Shown here: positions 1-12,110 of the stretch, piece by piece
Layout: every line of letters starts with the position of its first letter
How positions within the stretch are numbered: position 1 is the stretch's first letter
The notes under the pieces: generated by a model
The model's input: the letters and a program-made list of their open reading frames with translations, nothing else
The model's database searches: none
Told to the model about the DNA's origin: nothing
NCBI GenBank assembly: GCA_014925825.1
Contig: JACGCK010000033.1
Span: 292,579-356,578, forward strand
Source: Pholiota molesta
Lineage: Eukaryota > Basidiomycota > Agaricomycetes > Agaricales > Strophariaceae
Direction of reading: 5' to 3'
DNA: 64,000 nt
Position numbers and translations under genes: made by a program

Positions 1-1112
1 GTCGGAGTCATCGCACTCATGGCGCAGATAGGCTGCTTTGTGCCTTGCGACGAAGCCCAAATGCCTGTGTTCGATTCCATCCTCTGCAGAGTCGGTGCCG
101 GCGACAGTCAATTGAAGGGTGTTTCGACGTTCATGGCTGAGATGCTGGAAACTGCAACTATTCTCCGAGTGGGTTTTCTCTTTCTCTTTAATCACCAGCG
201 TGCTCTTATGCTTCGTCTCCTAGTCTGCAACGAAGGATTCGTTGGTCATTATTGATGAGCTGGGCCGAGGTAAGCTTTTCTTTTTGGGCTAACGGTATTG
301 AATACCATGTTGAGTGTTTGCCAGGAACATCTACATATGACGGCTTTGGTCTCGCGTGGGCGATCTCGGAGTAAATGGGTGTTTTCTTCATATCCGAGAC
401 GACAACTGACCGTACATCCTTGTCCAGGTACATCGCATCGCAGATCCACGCCTTTTGTCTGTTCGCGACCCATTTCCACGAGTTGACGAACTTGGATCAG
501 CAGATCCCGCATGTGAAGAACCTGCACGTCGTCGCGCATGTATCGCAGTCAGATAAAACCACCCGAGATCAAGACATCACTCTGCTGTATAAAGTTGAAC
601 CTGGTAGCTATTCTCTTGCTCGACTTGACGCCGTTTATGTCTGACCTCGCTCTTTTCGTAGGCATTTCCGATCAGAGTCTGGGTATACATGTTGCTCAAC
701 TTGCCAACTTCCCCGAGGATGTAGTCAAGGTAAGTTCCAATGTGTGATATAATTTGTATGGTTTGATTAAATGTGCCGAAAGCTTGCTAGAAAAAATGCC
801 CAAGAACTTGAGGATTTTAATGAAGGTAATGTTTGAGATCTTTTGTATATAAACCCTTGCATTTACTCAAAGATAAATGCAGAACATCCAGATAATACCT
901 TCCCACCGGAGGTTATTGATTCAGGTATTAGTACTATGGAAACCTTTTTCAAGAAATGGGCTTCGGAAACCAGAGAAGATGGCGAGGATGTGATTATGGA
1001 TGATGGTTCTGACTCTAATACTCAGTTGGAGGAACTTAAAAAACATATAGAGGCACTGAGACCAGCTATTGAGAGCAATCCTTGGCTGCAATCTATTATT
1101 ACTACCTTTTGA
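1..1112 (+). CDS. MSH2: MSH2 DNA mismatch-repair ATPase, C-terminal part (5' cut by window edge)
   Basis: The reading frame is open from base 1. Exons as I read them: 1-168, 224-269, 325-370, 428-603, 662-729, 783-825, 883-1112, joined by six 53-58 bp GT-AG introns. The spliced product reads through the MutS-family ATPase core: the [17 protein letters not shown] segment, the Walker B DELGRG split between exons 2 and 3, and the ATHFHEL motif in exon 4. It ends in an acidic tail with a TGA stop at 1110-1112. In eukaryotes MSH2 pairs with MSH6 or MSH3 and recognises mismatches in the nucleus. The exon 6 acceptor at 781-782 and the exon 7 acceptor at 881-882 were chosen because they keep the family's conserved [12 protein letters not shown] run in frame. 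It is the only clearly intact host gene here. The N-terminal two thirds lie outside the window. Confidence 0.96.
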
Positions 1113-1190
1113 TTTGTATAATATATTTTTGATAATTGTCTATAAGGTAGGGGGGCCTTTAGATACTAGCTATCTTATGTAGTTTAGTTA

Positions 1191-1513
1191 CAGCTACTTT
1201 CATATTGATAGGCTGGAATTTTGAAAATAAGTAGATGGACAGGTGGACCTCAAATTTTAAGCTTAGCACAATGACTAAGCTACTAAGGTGGCAACAACAA
1301 GGTATAAAGAAATAATAGGAAAGGTTTGGTGATGTACAGAAAAGAAGGACTTACCATGGCATCTAATGAATTCAGAAGCCTGGGATAACCAGCCACCACA
1401 GGAGCAATCCCCCCCAAACATTGTGCCTAGCCGGTGGTTGGAGTTTAGTGCAAGATTTAGACTCCACGTGCATCTATTTTCAAAATTCCAGCCTATCAAT
1501 ATGAAAGTAGCTG
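1191..1513. mobile_element. MITE with TA target duplication, about 40-bp TIRs
   Basis: The sequence at 1191-1230, starting CAGCTACTTTCATATTGATA, is repeated inverted at 1474-1513. The element is 323 bp, non-coding, and directly flanked by TA on both sides (1189-1190, 1514-1515). TA duplication plus short TIRs suggests a non-autonomous Tc1/mariner-type element; the superfamily is inference. It lies about 80 bp beyond the MSH2 stop codon. Confidence 0.7.
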
Positions 1514-1542
1514 TAATAAATGATGAGCTCAATTACATCCAC

Positions 1543-1650
1543 TAGGGCAACTAGATTCTCATGTGGATTAGTGTGGCTAGCGTGTAGCTAGCATGAGTCA
1601 CGTGCACACTAGCCCATGCTAGCCCACACTAGCAAACATCATTTGCCCAA
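1543..1650. repeat. Imperfect hairpin rich in CTAGC
   Basis: GGGCAA at the left and TTGCCC at the right bound a stretch with many CTAGC and GTGTGG words that folds back on itself around CACGTG. It may be a small MITE. No convincing target duplication was found. Confidence 0.35.
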
Positions 1651-2060
1651 TTCCCAATGCTGTGTGGCCTTGAGAGTTGGTTCAACTGTACTACTAGTAC
1701 TAGGTGTATTGTAGATATACTGGCTTCATAAAAATATTACTTTCCAAATTTCTTTGGGCCAAGAGAGTCAGAAAATAGATTATCTAATATCTAGTAACTT
1801 ATGGACTTTAAATGCTTATTATCACTCCTAAAACACTTCTGTATCATTATTTCTCTTGGTATTCAGTCCAATAGATAATATGCTCTCCAAATATATGTTT
1901 TGTTTAGATGTTTAGTTCATGTAGTGGGCACACAGACCAGAATTAGTGCTAAGACAAATCTGTCATATGTTATATTATTTCTGTGACACATAATTATTCA
2001 CAATGCAGCCAACAGATGTTTTGTCATCCAAGACAGCCAAATAGATCCATGGAAAAATGT

Positions 2061-2352
2061 AAAATCCCAGTGAAAACTGATTCTGGATAGATCTGGAGAG
2101 GGGGGAATGTTTCTTGGAAAATCTGGGACAATCTGTAGAAATCCATGTAAATCTGTTCTGGCCATTTCTGTCAAGCTTTTGAATTACTTCAAACTAAAAT
2201 AATGACATCATATGCATTTGTACTCCCCAAAAATTAGATTCCCTTGCTCTATACTTGTTGTACATTTGTAAACTAAAGACCAGAGTCCCCATGGATATCA
2301 TGTTATCAGCACTCTGCACCACCCTTGCCCACCAAAAATCTACTAGTGCATT
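2061..2352. repeat. Dispersed repeat R1, copy 1, left part
   Basis: It begins near CCCAGTGAAAAC and aligns by eye with 39204-39500: shared GATCTGGAGAGGGGGGA, CTTGGAAAATCT and a TGACATCATA block. The copy is split by gypsy-1 exactly at GCATT and resumes at 9116. No ORF was seen. The stretch 1651-2060 before it shows nothing I can name. Confidence 0.7.
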
Positions 2353-2613
2353 TGAAAGACCACTCCGTATGGAGTGGAATACACTGAAATGAAGCGAGGT
2401 TCGATGACTTACGGAATCGGACCGAAAAAGACAGGATCAAGTTGTGGATTTATTGAGTTTGGGTAAGAGCGGTGTCTATGAGAAGAGGAGGGATGAGATG
2501 TGTGTGTGGTATGGTAAGAGTAGGTGTATATCGGAAGGAAGAGGTAAGTACTAAATGGATGGACGCGTCGTATGTATCTACTGGTGTAAGGTCAGGTGAC
2601 GGCCATCCTTACA
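2353..2613 (-). repeat. Gypsy-1 3' LTR, with polypurine tract beside it
   Basis: 261 bp, TG...CA bounded on the plus strand, nearly identical to 8851-9115 (a few single-base indels and substitutions). Immediately inside it (2614-2630), the minus strand reads a purine run containing TTTGGGGGGAG, the expected polypurine tract position. Confidence 0.93.
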
Positions 2614-2781
2614 CTGCTCCCCCCAAAGTAAAATCGAGAGCAGATAGAAGAAAAAAATAAAAAATAAAGCAATGCAATACAAAGATAAATGAGAAAATAG
2701 AAAAAAATCCTTTCACGGGTGCATTAAAAACCCCGTAGGGAAAAGCTACCGCAGGCAAAATATGAGAAGAAAAAAAGTACA

Positions 2782-4315
2782 TTACAAGAAAGGATTGCCC
2801 CCAGGTCGGTCGGCCCAGTACTTGTCTAATGCCTCATTTTTGTCCAGATATTCACCGGCGATCCAGCGGTCTTCTTCGGGCCCTTCACCAACCCATCGTA
2901 CCAAGTAATGAACTTTAGAACCGATTTTCTTATGGTCTACAAATTTCTCCACGTAATATTCGTCGAAACCGTCCACTGAAACAGGACCGGAGCTTCCAAT
3001 GTGCGTTGTGGGAATTTATCCGAGTCATTTTGCTGGAAAGGTTTAACGAGCGAAGTATGGAAGGTAGGGAAAATATTCGGGGCGTTCGGGATCTCAAGAG
3101 TAACAGTAGAAGCATCCGTGTGCGCGCTAATGACCATGTACGGGCCGTCGAACCGAGGCATAAATTTAGCCACCCTGTTCTCTTCCGCGCGCCTGTAATC
3201 TCGGCGCCTATTAAGCGTGCTGAGCATAACCTTATCACCTGGCGCATAGACAGGTGCATCAGAACGGTGCTTGTTCGAGTGGAAAGCTTGAGTTATTTTG
3301 GCAACCATTAAATTATCCTTTGCGGCGGATACATCTAAAGCGACTTGTTCAATAATGTCTTTAGCAGTGGTCTTATAAGTTGCCGCCTCAGTATCGAGGG
3401 GGAACAACGGAGGTAAAACGCGAGGCTGTTGTCCAAAACGTAATTGGAAAGGAGAATAGCCTGTACTTGCGTTCACTGTAGACATTATTTGAAACCGGAT
3501 ACGCTTGAGAGCACGCTTCCAGCCGGTTTGATTATGTTCAACATGGAATCGCAGGCACTGATTAACGGTCTTATTTGTGCGTTCACTAGCACCATCAGAT
3601 TCAGGATGGAACGCGGAGGACATAGCAATTTCAATTCCCGTAATTTTGCACAATTCACTCCAGAAGTTAGAAACAAACAGCTTGTCTCTGTCAGATACTA
3701 GAGTAGCAGGCAACCCGTTCTCGCAATACCATTCATCAAAAAAAACAATCGCTAATTGTGGAGCTGTCATGTCGGAGCGGACAGGTACGATGCGGACATC
3801 GGAACCCAATCTATCGGTAATAGTCAAGATCATATTGAAACCGTCGTCTTCGGGTAAAGGCCCAATGAAATCGAGTGCCACCGACTGACATCTACTATCA
3901 GGAACTGGCAACGGGTGTAAAGGCCCGGAAGGCTTGGTTGTAGAGGACTTGTTTCGCTGACAGTCTATACAACTAGGAATGTAAGAGTTCTCAAGATCAG
4001 TTCTCATGTTAGGCCAAAAATAAGAATCTCGATAGCGTTATAAGTCTTTGCAAAGCCGAAATGACCTAATGTATCATGGGCAATTTGGAAAACTAAGGAA
4101 CGCAGACTACAACCTGCAGGGACAATCAAACGGTCAGACAAAAACCATAAACCGTTCCTGATATTAAGATTTGTTATTCCTCTGCTTGCTGAGAGTAGCT
4201 TTTGGCACCAAGGATCACTTTGGTAACATGCTGTAATTTCTGAGACTAATTTTGGGTCCAGTGTTACGCTCGACTTAAACGGACAATTTCCTTGTCTGAG
4301 AGCGCGTTTACGCAT
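2782..4315 (-). pseudogene. Gypsy-1 integrase and chromodomain (frameshifted)
   Basis: Three overlapping minus-strand frames. 4315-4004 holds the start of the zinc-binding region (HDTLGHFG). 4007-2937 (356 codons) holds the CIDCQ half of the HHCC finger, then the catalytic core with DFIGPLP, a VSDRDKLF motif and a SERTNK glutamate. 2976-2782 encodes a chromodomain starting at DEYYVEKFVDHK with a YLVRWVG core. Integrase would insert the cDNA, and the chromodomain is thought to steer insertion to modified chromatin. Breaks lie near 4005-4020 and 2937-2980, so it cannot be one protein as it stands. Confidence 0.9.
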
Positions 4316-4345
4316 GCGAAAACTCCGCTACAAGGCATTATGGAG

Positions 4346-5726
4346 CTATGACGACTTCTTCCTTGGGCAAAAGTGGTATGGATGCGAAGCCGACGCTTCT
4401 GCTATGTCGAGAGAGGCCAGTTTGGCATGCGGGAAACGAGACAAGGCATCGGCCACAGTGTTATCATCCCCTTTAACGTAGACAAATTTGCAGTTGTAAA
4501 TTGAGAGCTCCTCCATCCAGCGCGCTTGTCGTCGTGATAATTCTTTCTGAGTGTCGAAATTTAGCAGAGTCTTATGGTCTGTGTAAACCAAAAATTCTGA
4601 ACCCAAGAGGTCAACTTTCCAGCGCCGAATTGCTCGCAAAATCACTAGTAATTCTTTCTCATGAACAGGATAATTAAGCTCAGCACCCTTGAAAGTCATA
4701 GAGTCGAAGGCGACAGGTCGAGAGCCAGACCAGGTCTCTCCGAAGGAAAGCACGGCGCCAGAGCAAGTATCTGAAGCGTCCGTGGTAACAAAAATCTTTT
4801 GGAGGGATTGTATGATCAATTACTGTAAGACATTCTCTGGAGGTGACAATTTCTTTAATATTTTGAAAAGCCATTTCGTGTTTCGGTGTCCAAGCTGGAA
4901 AACATTTGTCGTATTTTCTAAAAGTTAATTCACTCAATATTTCTGACTGTATTGCTAAACGTGGCAAGAAAGCGTTTAAATAGCACACAAGGCCAAGAAT
5001 TTGCAAACATCCTTCGTGGATTCAGGTGTGGCCAATCTAATATTTATCCACTTTCTTAGAATCAGCTTCGATACCAGACTGGGAGACTTTGTGACCCAAG
5101 AAATTAATCTCGTATTTAAACAAGTGAGTCTTTTCTTGTTTACATATAAACGGGCGTCAATCAGAGCTTGTAGAACCGTTTTAACATTCTGAATATGCTC
5201 TTCTAGGGAGTGGACCAGATACAATATCATCTAAATAGATGTAGCAAATTTTTCCAATGAGGTGTTGCAAAGCACGTGTAACTCGTCTCTGGTGGATAGA
5301 AGGCGAATTGCGGAAACCCATGGGCATCACGAGCCATTCGTAGGCGCCAAAGGGTGTAGTAACCGCTGTATATTTAATACTATCTGGGTGCATCCGGGTT
5401 TGGAAGAAACTATCAGTCATGTCGATCTGCGCCCAGATTTTCCCCTTTGCGCAGCTGCGTAAAACATTATCTACATCTGGTATTGGGAAGTTATCAGGTA
5501 CAGTATTGTCGTTGAGTTGACGATAATCGCAAACCCAACGGGGCATTGCCTTTGGATCCGCTTTTGGGGTAATAAAGGACGGTGAACAGTGGGAACTGGA
5601 ATATAGCCTAATAAAGCCAGAGTCTAAACGCTGTTTGATAAGAGCTTGGAAAGAGTCTTGTATTGACGAGGACATGGGTACGTTCGAGTTTTTACTTGTC
5701 TTTAGGGTCAATTAGAACAATCCGGG
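4346..5726 (-). pseudogene. Gypsy-1 reverse transcriptase and RNase H (frameshifted)
   Basis: RT reads from about 5711 to 5181 with a PRWVCDYRQLND palm motif, an AQIDMTDSFFQT block and the YLDD catalytic box. It continues in other frames at 5230-4976 and 5006-4680. RNase H is 4819-4346: FVTTDASDTCSGAVLS, HEKELL, YTDHKTL and VADALSRF, giving the DEDD residues. At least three frame changes separate the pieces. A further short frame (ELPDDEVARIVLIDPKDK, about 5700-5754) links protease to RT. Function was reverse transcription; the gene is decayed. Confidence 0.9.
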
Positions 5727-8450
5727 CTACTTCATCATCTGGTAATTCAGAGCTGTGGGAATAGGTTCAAAGATAGGCGCGAAATCAGCTTTAATTTGTT
5801 CTTGTATTTCTGGAGTTCGAGTAAAGAGGCAATTCTTCACTCTATTTGTGATAGCTGCTATGGGATTAGCTGGTTTGCTTTCTTTGTAATCATTATTCTC
5901 GGATAGTTCACGGCGTCGAATTGCTAGACGCCACTTCAATTCTGCTTTAAACCTTTTCCTATTTTCTTTATATTCTGATCGGCGTTCTTTTGGAGTTAAT
6001 AATACAGGAGGGGGAGAAATCTTCCCCGGGTTCAGCAAATCGTAGCCACATTTTTTATCAATAACTGTTCGAAGCTCATGATCAATAACAATACCATTAT
6101 GCTGGAGAAAAGGTAACCCGAGTAAAATTTCTGCACACAAGTCATTACAAATCAAGGCAATTGTAGGTTTAGACGACCAGGCGTTGTTAACGGAATTAAG
6201 AGTAATGACAACAAAATCGACAAAAGAGAACGGGGTATCAGACCAGGCCAAGGTAGCGCCAATGGGTTTCTTGAGCTTGTGAATAGGTAGCGCTAATTTC
6301 AAAACGAGTTTAGGCCTAATTAAAACTAGGTGAGCACCGTCGTCGAGTAACGTCCTGACAGGGACAGAGAAATCGTTCATGGGAGAATCACAGGTAGCAG
6401 TCCACCAAAGGTGCTCGACTGTTATAGGACTTGTGCGTTCAAGACAAGCGTGATTACTCACATCATCCGAAGCGTAGCCATCATCGTCAGAATGTCTCTT
6501 CTCACTTGAGGAAGAAGGGGAGACCCCTCGCTGTGTTACTAAACCAATCGGTGAGCCACGTTGGGAGCGCTCCTCGGGTGATGGAGAAGGAGTACGCGGA
6601 GAACGAGCCCTACGCAAGTTCGACGGGCCAGCTGAAGCGTTTCGGCGCAAGAATCTACCGTTAGTGACCGGTGCAGACTGAGCTCTATAATTCTGAGGGA
6701 TTTCGTGTTTGTAAGGGTAGTTATGCTCGAGACGTTCTCGTTTGTTATCGACGTGGGGAGCCGGTGGGGGATTTTCACGACGAGTGTATTGCGAGGGCCG
6801 GTTATGGTAGTAGCTCGCCGTGGCGGCGACAGGGGCGACGGTGGGACCCATAGGAGCAGGGTTGAAAGACGCCTGTGTCGGGACGATTTTTGGATTGACA
6901 GGAGAAGGTTTACCATTGAAGCTACGCGCCCAGTCGTCAGTTATGACCTTGTAATTGATACCAGAGGGGGGATCGTCAATGCATTTGGCGCCAGAATGAT
7001 CATCAGACAAGACATTGACACGTCGGCATTTGTAGCAGCCACGGTGATGCTGGAGGACCGAACACTTGTCCTCCGTGAGTTTGGGAGGGAAAATCCTGGG
7101 CCCAATGAAACCCACAGGAGGGTTATGAGCTGGATACACGTTAGCGCCCGTTGCCATATTTGAACCCATAGCAGCGGTGGGAGCGTAGTACCCAGTCCTC
7201 TGGCGCTTGTTCATAGAGTCGTTGTCATTTCTGTTGAACCCAGCGTAATTCTCTCGAAACATCTTTTCGGCTGCGGAGGCTAGCGCTTCGTGCACTTTAG
7301 CGCTCGTGATATCGAGCTTTAAAATCCTCGCAATCCATTTATCAAAGACCAGTTCGTCTTCGATACGCTCGCGTTCGGAGTCAGACAGGCTGTCGATAGC
7401 GTCGCGCAAACGTTTGGAGAAGTTGCGGGTCAAGATATCACGAAGCTCGGCAGGTTTCACGTAGTACTCGGAATGGGATAACTGGTTGTTTGCGATGGTG
7501 ATACGCCTATAAAAGGCGGAAAACTTCTCATCGGGTTCCATGTGCGCGTGAACGTCATTCTGTAAGATCTTTCTTTCCCAATCTTTCTCGAGGAACGAAG
7601 ATCACATTACGGCCATGAAATCGCGGAAAGAAAAACCTTCTTCAGAATCTATAAGCGCTTCCCATTCATCTCTGTTGCGCTCGAGCCAAGCCTCTGAAAG
7701 CTTGTTTTTGCGGAAGCAGCCAAAGATTTCGGTGACGCGTTCCTCCTTGGCGATCTTCTTTCGATGGAAGTGAACAAGCGCTTCTTTCTCCCAGTCGTGC
7801 AAGAGAGCCGGAGTGATATTCTCGCACTCGAGGATCAAAGGAGGATATTTATGGGAAGTTTCAATGAAAGACGGAGCGCTGGCGGTAGTCATGATTTCGG
7901 AATCGGAAGAAGAGTCAGAACCAGTGGGGTGAAAGGCGATATTGTCAGGGTAATTCGTTTCGATAACTGAGGGTTCGCTTCCGGTTGAAGATTCACTCGA
8001 CGAATTCGAAGGGTCTTCAGGATGAGAAGGCTCGGAGTCAGGGTCAGAAGAACTCGAAGAATCGTCAGAAGGATCCGGAGGGCTGTCGTTTAAGGGATTA
8101 ACGGCAGATGGGTTCGTTTCGGCCACGGAAGAATCAGTAGAATCCTCGACAGGAATGAGATCTGGGAGCGAGGACAAAGATGAAGAACTAGAATCAGCTG
8201 AAGAAGGATTTGAGGATAAATCTTCGACGTCTTTTGTGAAAGAAAAATCTGAAGGGTCTGAGTCACCCGAAGAAGGAGATGAGTGGTTAGTGACTGGGCT
8301 TTCGACCTTGGGTTCCGGAGATCGAGACGTCCTAAGAACGGAACGGTCGTTATCACCCGCTAAAGGACCTAAAACAGGCAAGTTGTTCTGCCTGGCAGAA
8401 GCCCTAGTGAAACGAGGTCTAACAGGGGTGACGCGTGAGCCACTAGACAT
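5727..8450 (-). pseudogene. Gypsy-1 gag-protease ORF with one internal TGA
   Basis: Two ORFs in the same frame: 8450-7602 (282 codons; Ser/Asp/Pro-rich, then a capsid-like EKEALVHFHRKK segment) and 7541-5727 (604 codons). They are separated by a single TGA at 7602-7604 and 20 further codons, so a single nonsense change splits them. The second ORF has a zinc knuckle at residues 169-187 (CYKC...H....C with an unusually long nine-residue C-H spacer) and an aspartic protease DDGA motif near residue 400. The protein would form the virus-like particle and process it. Confidence 0.88.
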
Positions 8451-8850
8451 CTTTAACAGTAGGAGTAGAAAACGGAAGCTGGATTGAGAGAAATATCAGC
8501 GCTGGACAAGAGATCACAGCGAAGATCAGGGACGGATCAAAAATAAGCTCGAGCCCAAAATATATGCGCGCTAATTCCAAAAATAGCGTATATATGCGCC
8601 CCAAGAAGTACAATAGCCCAAGTACCTGGGGATAAACTGAGACACGCTATAGGCTGGGGCTGGAGCTGGAGCTGGTGTCTGGAGAAAACTGGAGGATGCG
8701 GGAGACTGGAGTACTATACAGTTCCGTGGAAGAAAAAGAAGTAAACGGTGAAGCTGTTGTGAGAAAGCGATTAACGCGAGTCTCTGTTGTGTACAGGAGT
8801 GTCTCGAGTGCAATAAATCCGTCACAAGTTGATTGATGTCAAAAAAAAAG

Positions 8851-9115
8851 TGAAAGACCACTCCGTATGGAGTGGAATACACTGAAATGAAGCAAGGTTT
8901 GATGACTTACGGAATCGGACCGAAAAAGACAGGATCAAGTTGTGGATTTATTGAGTTTGGGTAAGAGCGGTGTCTATGAGAAGAGGAGGGGATGAGATGT
9001 GTGTGTGGTATGGTAAGAGTAGGTGTATATCGGGAAGGAAGAGGTAAGGTACTAAATGGATCGGACGCGTCGTATGTATCTACTGGTGTAAGGTCAGGTG
9101 ACGGCCATCCTTACA
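8851..9115 (-). repeat. Gypsy-1 5' LTR
   Basis: 265 bp, TG...CA on the plus strand, pairing with 2353-2613. On the minus strand it is followed by a run of T (8841-8849). I do not recognise a standard tRNA primer-binding site there. 8451-8850 is the untranslated leader of the element. Confidence 0.93.
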
Positions 9116-9320
9116 GCATTTCACAAAGTCCAAGTTCACATGCTCATAATGCATATCTGACATTCCACTTAGAAGAATTGGAGAACTTGCAACTTTGCAG
9201 TATCCCCATTCTTTGTTTCTTCCACTATGTCCCATCAACTTATGCTGTATGTCTGCTATCATCCTCATTCTGTCACTAACTAGATGTCAATTCTGAACTC
9301 ACTTATTTGTCCACCTCCCT
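9116..9320. repeat. Dispersed repeat R1, copy 1, right part
   Basis: It continues the repeat interrupted by gypsy-1: GCATTTCACAAAGTCC here matches GCATTTTGCCCAAGTTC at 39484 onward, and the CCCCATTCTTT and TTATGCTGTA words recur at about 41180-41225. It is the empty-site partner for T3: GAGAACTTGCAACTT at 9182-9196 is where copy 2 carries T3. Confidence 0.65.
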
Positions 9321-10002
9321 GCCCATCTACCCTTACTCGCTACTGCTTTATACCAACAAGATGAGCACCAACAATTACCAACCGACAGTGACCATGCTGA
9401 AAACGCGCTAGAACTTCATGCCCAAATGTACGTGCAACACACATGCTTGAGTGCGCTAGGACATACAAGACGCGTCACGCACTAGGTCACCTCTCCTCAC
9501 GCTGTCTCACTTGAAGTTGCTCAAGCTTGCGCAAGGTTACGAGTCTTTACGCAGTAAAGTGAGTTCTTTTCACCAAGCAAAAAAAATGTATGCACTGTCA
9601 TCCCCATCACTGATGCCATCAATCACACAATTTATCACGTGTTATTTTTATCTCCACAGTGCTTTAAATAGCCTGATATTTGCCATCATTGATATGTTAC
9701 TCAAATAGATTTGATCAGATCAATGTGCATTATATAAGCCTTGTAATTTGCAGCCATCATGGATTGCCTCTATTTGTCTAAGGCTCCATCACACACAGCC
9801 CACTTTGATCTGATCAGATCAACTGCATTATATAACCCATGCAAATTGCAGCCATATTGAAGACTGAAAGAGACTCATAATATGGACCAGACTTTAGTCC
9901 ATCATTATTTTAAAATTAGAGAGACCAAAGAACAACCAAGTTGAACCAGTCTGGAAAGGTCTTTGCTCATGAAACTTAACAGCAATTAAGCGTCTAAATT
10001 TA

Positions 10003-10500
10003 ACTTTCTAACCAGCCCAAGATCTTAATTTTAGGATGTGTTTTGCCCAAGTTATTAGCAAATGCACTTTTCATCCTCATTTTGGGCACTTGAAAACCGT
10101 TTTGGGCGCTTTTCAATGAATAATAACAGGGCACTTTCGTAATTTTGCAGTATTATAGTACCTTTATATACACCTTTTTAACAAAAAAAATTAATTGTAA
10201 ATTTGGATAAGAATTGACCTGACTATAATTAATTCTATCTGTCCTACTCATTTTGAGTAAGTAAAAGGGTTTAAATAAAGACATGTAGGTGCTGAATATG
10301 CCTACAGGCTTTGATTGTCTTACATTATGACGTACAGGGTGTTGGAAAAGGCGTCCTAATGGCATTTTGGTATGCCTGTACGTCATTATTCTGAGACATG
10401 TCTTGAAATATACCTATTTTAGGGTCTCAAATCAGATTTAATCATTACTCAGTCAATTCTCAGGCGAAAGTTACGATCTTGGGCTAGTTAGAAAGGTATG
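10003..10500. mobile_element. Small TIR element with internal hairpin
   Basis: CTTTCTAACCAGCCCAAGAT at the left is mirrored by ATCTTGGGCTAGTTAGAAAG at the right, one mismatch in 20. The 0.5 kb interior is AT-rich and non-coding. At 10327-10386 there is a 12-bp perfect inverted repeat ATGACGTACAGG. No clear target duplication was found. Confidence 0.55.
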
Positions 10501-10593
10501 ATTCAATACTACATTTCTGCTTTTTTATGATAGAAACCTCCAACTATACATCAAACCACAAGTAAAATGGGAGCAAGCTGTGGCTTATTCTGG

Positions 10594-11532
10594 TAGTGCT
10601 TAGAAGTCCGGTCTCAAGACTGGAAAATACCGAGACTGGACCGGAACTGAACCGGAAATGACCGGAAAATTGATGGACCAGAAAAGACCGAGACAGTGGT
10701 CCGGTCCACGGTCCAACAGGTTTGAAAAAACAGATGGACCGATCAAAAACCGGTCTGGACCGGTCCCAACCGGTCTTTGGCCGTGAAAATTTGTAGGCTA
10801 GTAAAATGTTAAAATTTCTCTCGAACGATGCCCAAATCATATTTTTAGCATGAGAATTGACAAAGTTATTAATAGTTTCATTTGAGTAATTACTTTGGGC
10901 GTTTCAAAACGCTTTTAGCCGCAGTGCAAACGTTAATGGGTCGTACCTTTCGTAAACTTAAACATATATAGAAAACATATAGATTTACAGGATGCAATTT
11001 CCTTAATATTTGAAAAACATTTGGTTGAGCTATAGCAATATCGATGTTTTTTACTCTTTTTGACTACTTCAAAGACACTTTTGCCTATGCTTCGTTCAGT
11101 ATAGACATCGCCCTTTTGCAAATTGGGATACAGTTAGATATTAAAATTACCCTTTTAACAAGCATAGAATCATAATATATGGTAAACAATTGACTGAGAT
11201 ATCACAAAATGCGCTCAACCACTGCATTAGCTAGTATTTTAATTGTTTCTCACTCAATTCTCCACCGATTTTCATATTTTTTGAAGCACTACATACTACA
11301 TAGAGTATTCTACCTAACTATTACCAATCTGGACCGGTCTTTGACCGGTTGAGACCGGTTTGGACCATAACCGGTCTTAACCAGTCTTTGAACCGATTGA
11401 GACCGCAAAAGACCGGTTCAAGTCGGTCCAGTCCAGTTTTTTGCGGTCTTCAAAAACTAGAACACCGGTCTCAGTCTCGGTCTTGCCAAATATGGGCAAA
11501 AAAACCAGACTGGACTGGACTTTCAAGCACTA
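10594..11532. mobile_element. hAT-type non-autonomous element, CCGGTC family, copy A1
   Basis: 939 bp. The termini read TAGTGCTT...AAGCACTA and the 8-bp duplication TATTCTGG is exact on both sides (10586-10593, 11533-11540). Subterminal regions are packed with GACCGG/CCGGTC words and the middle is AT-rich without an ORF. An 8-bp duplication with TAGTG-type ends is characteristic of hAT; assignment is by structure only, as no transposase is present. Confidence 0.88.
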
Positions 11533-11737
11533 TATTCTGGGCATTCAACCAACACATGTGTGCTCAGCAGAAATGCTAAATATAGCGAGTACATGATTTC
11601 AATGATCCTATCATTGATTTAGTGATATGGCATAGGTTTGTAAGCAGTGCATTTACGTTGCTGATGTAATAGGCTTTTTTTGGGATTGATTAATCAATCT
11701 GATGGGCTGATAATTATCTTCCTTCCTCTCCACCAGT

Positions 11738-12110
11738 ATGATACCATTCAAATGGTTCAAGGTCAAACATATGCAGCTTGACAGAATCTCTTTCCACATT
11801 CTGTATGCATATAACCATTATCCTCCTTTGCGTCTCGGCTATCCTGGTGACTTGTACATCCAAGGATCTTCTTCTTTATTGTGGTACAAAGTCAACAAGG
11901 AACATCCTTTGTGGAATGATGAATCATTTGGTTGGGTTAGGGTACCAGGTGATTTAGGATTGGATTGTCATATCCATATCAAGCACCCTTTGCGTCATTT
12001 CCACTTGGTGGCTTAATGTAAGAAAGAAAAAACTATTGATCTTCTATCAGATACCAAATGGCTTAAAGATTCAGATGGCAAGCATATGGCATATTGTATA
12101 TACAGAAAAT
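11738..12110 (+). pseudogene. Deubiquitinase-like fragment in repeat X copy 1
   Basis: The ORF at 11738-12016 (MIPFKWFKVKH...) matches 48600-48789. After its stop, 12016-12110 continues in register with the conserved tail ending DGKHMAYCIYRK. The middle section present in copy 2, with the GGGGHF box, is deleted. On its own this piece could not be assigned; the call depends on copy 2 at 48600-49160. Confidence 0.5.

Larger units (their letters stand above)
2353..9115 (-). mobile_element. Gypsy-1: Ty3/gypsy chromovirus-type LTR retrotransposon (decayed)
   Basis: This 6.76 kb element is transcribed on the minus strand. LTRs are 2353-2613 and 8851-9115. The target duplication GCATT is present on both sides (2348-2352 and 9116-9120). 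Internal order on the minus strand is gag, CCHC knuckle, protease, RT, RNase H, integrase, chromodomain, the usual order for basidiomycete chromoviruses. Pol is broken by several frameshifts and gag by one in-frame TGA, so it is probably not autonomous. It inserted into dispersed repeat R1. Confidence 0.95.

Noticed and set aside
6705..7163. 152-codon plus-strand ORF
   Set aside because: It is the antisense shadow of gypsy-1 gag; the minus-strand frame has the knuckle and protease motifs.
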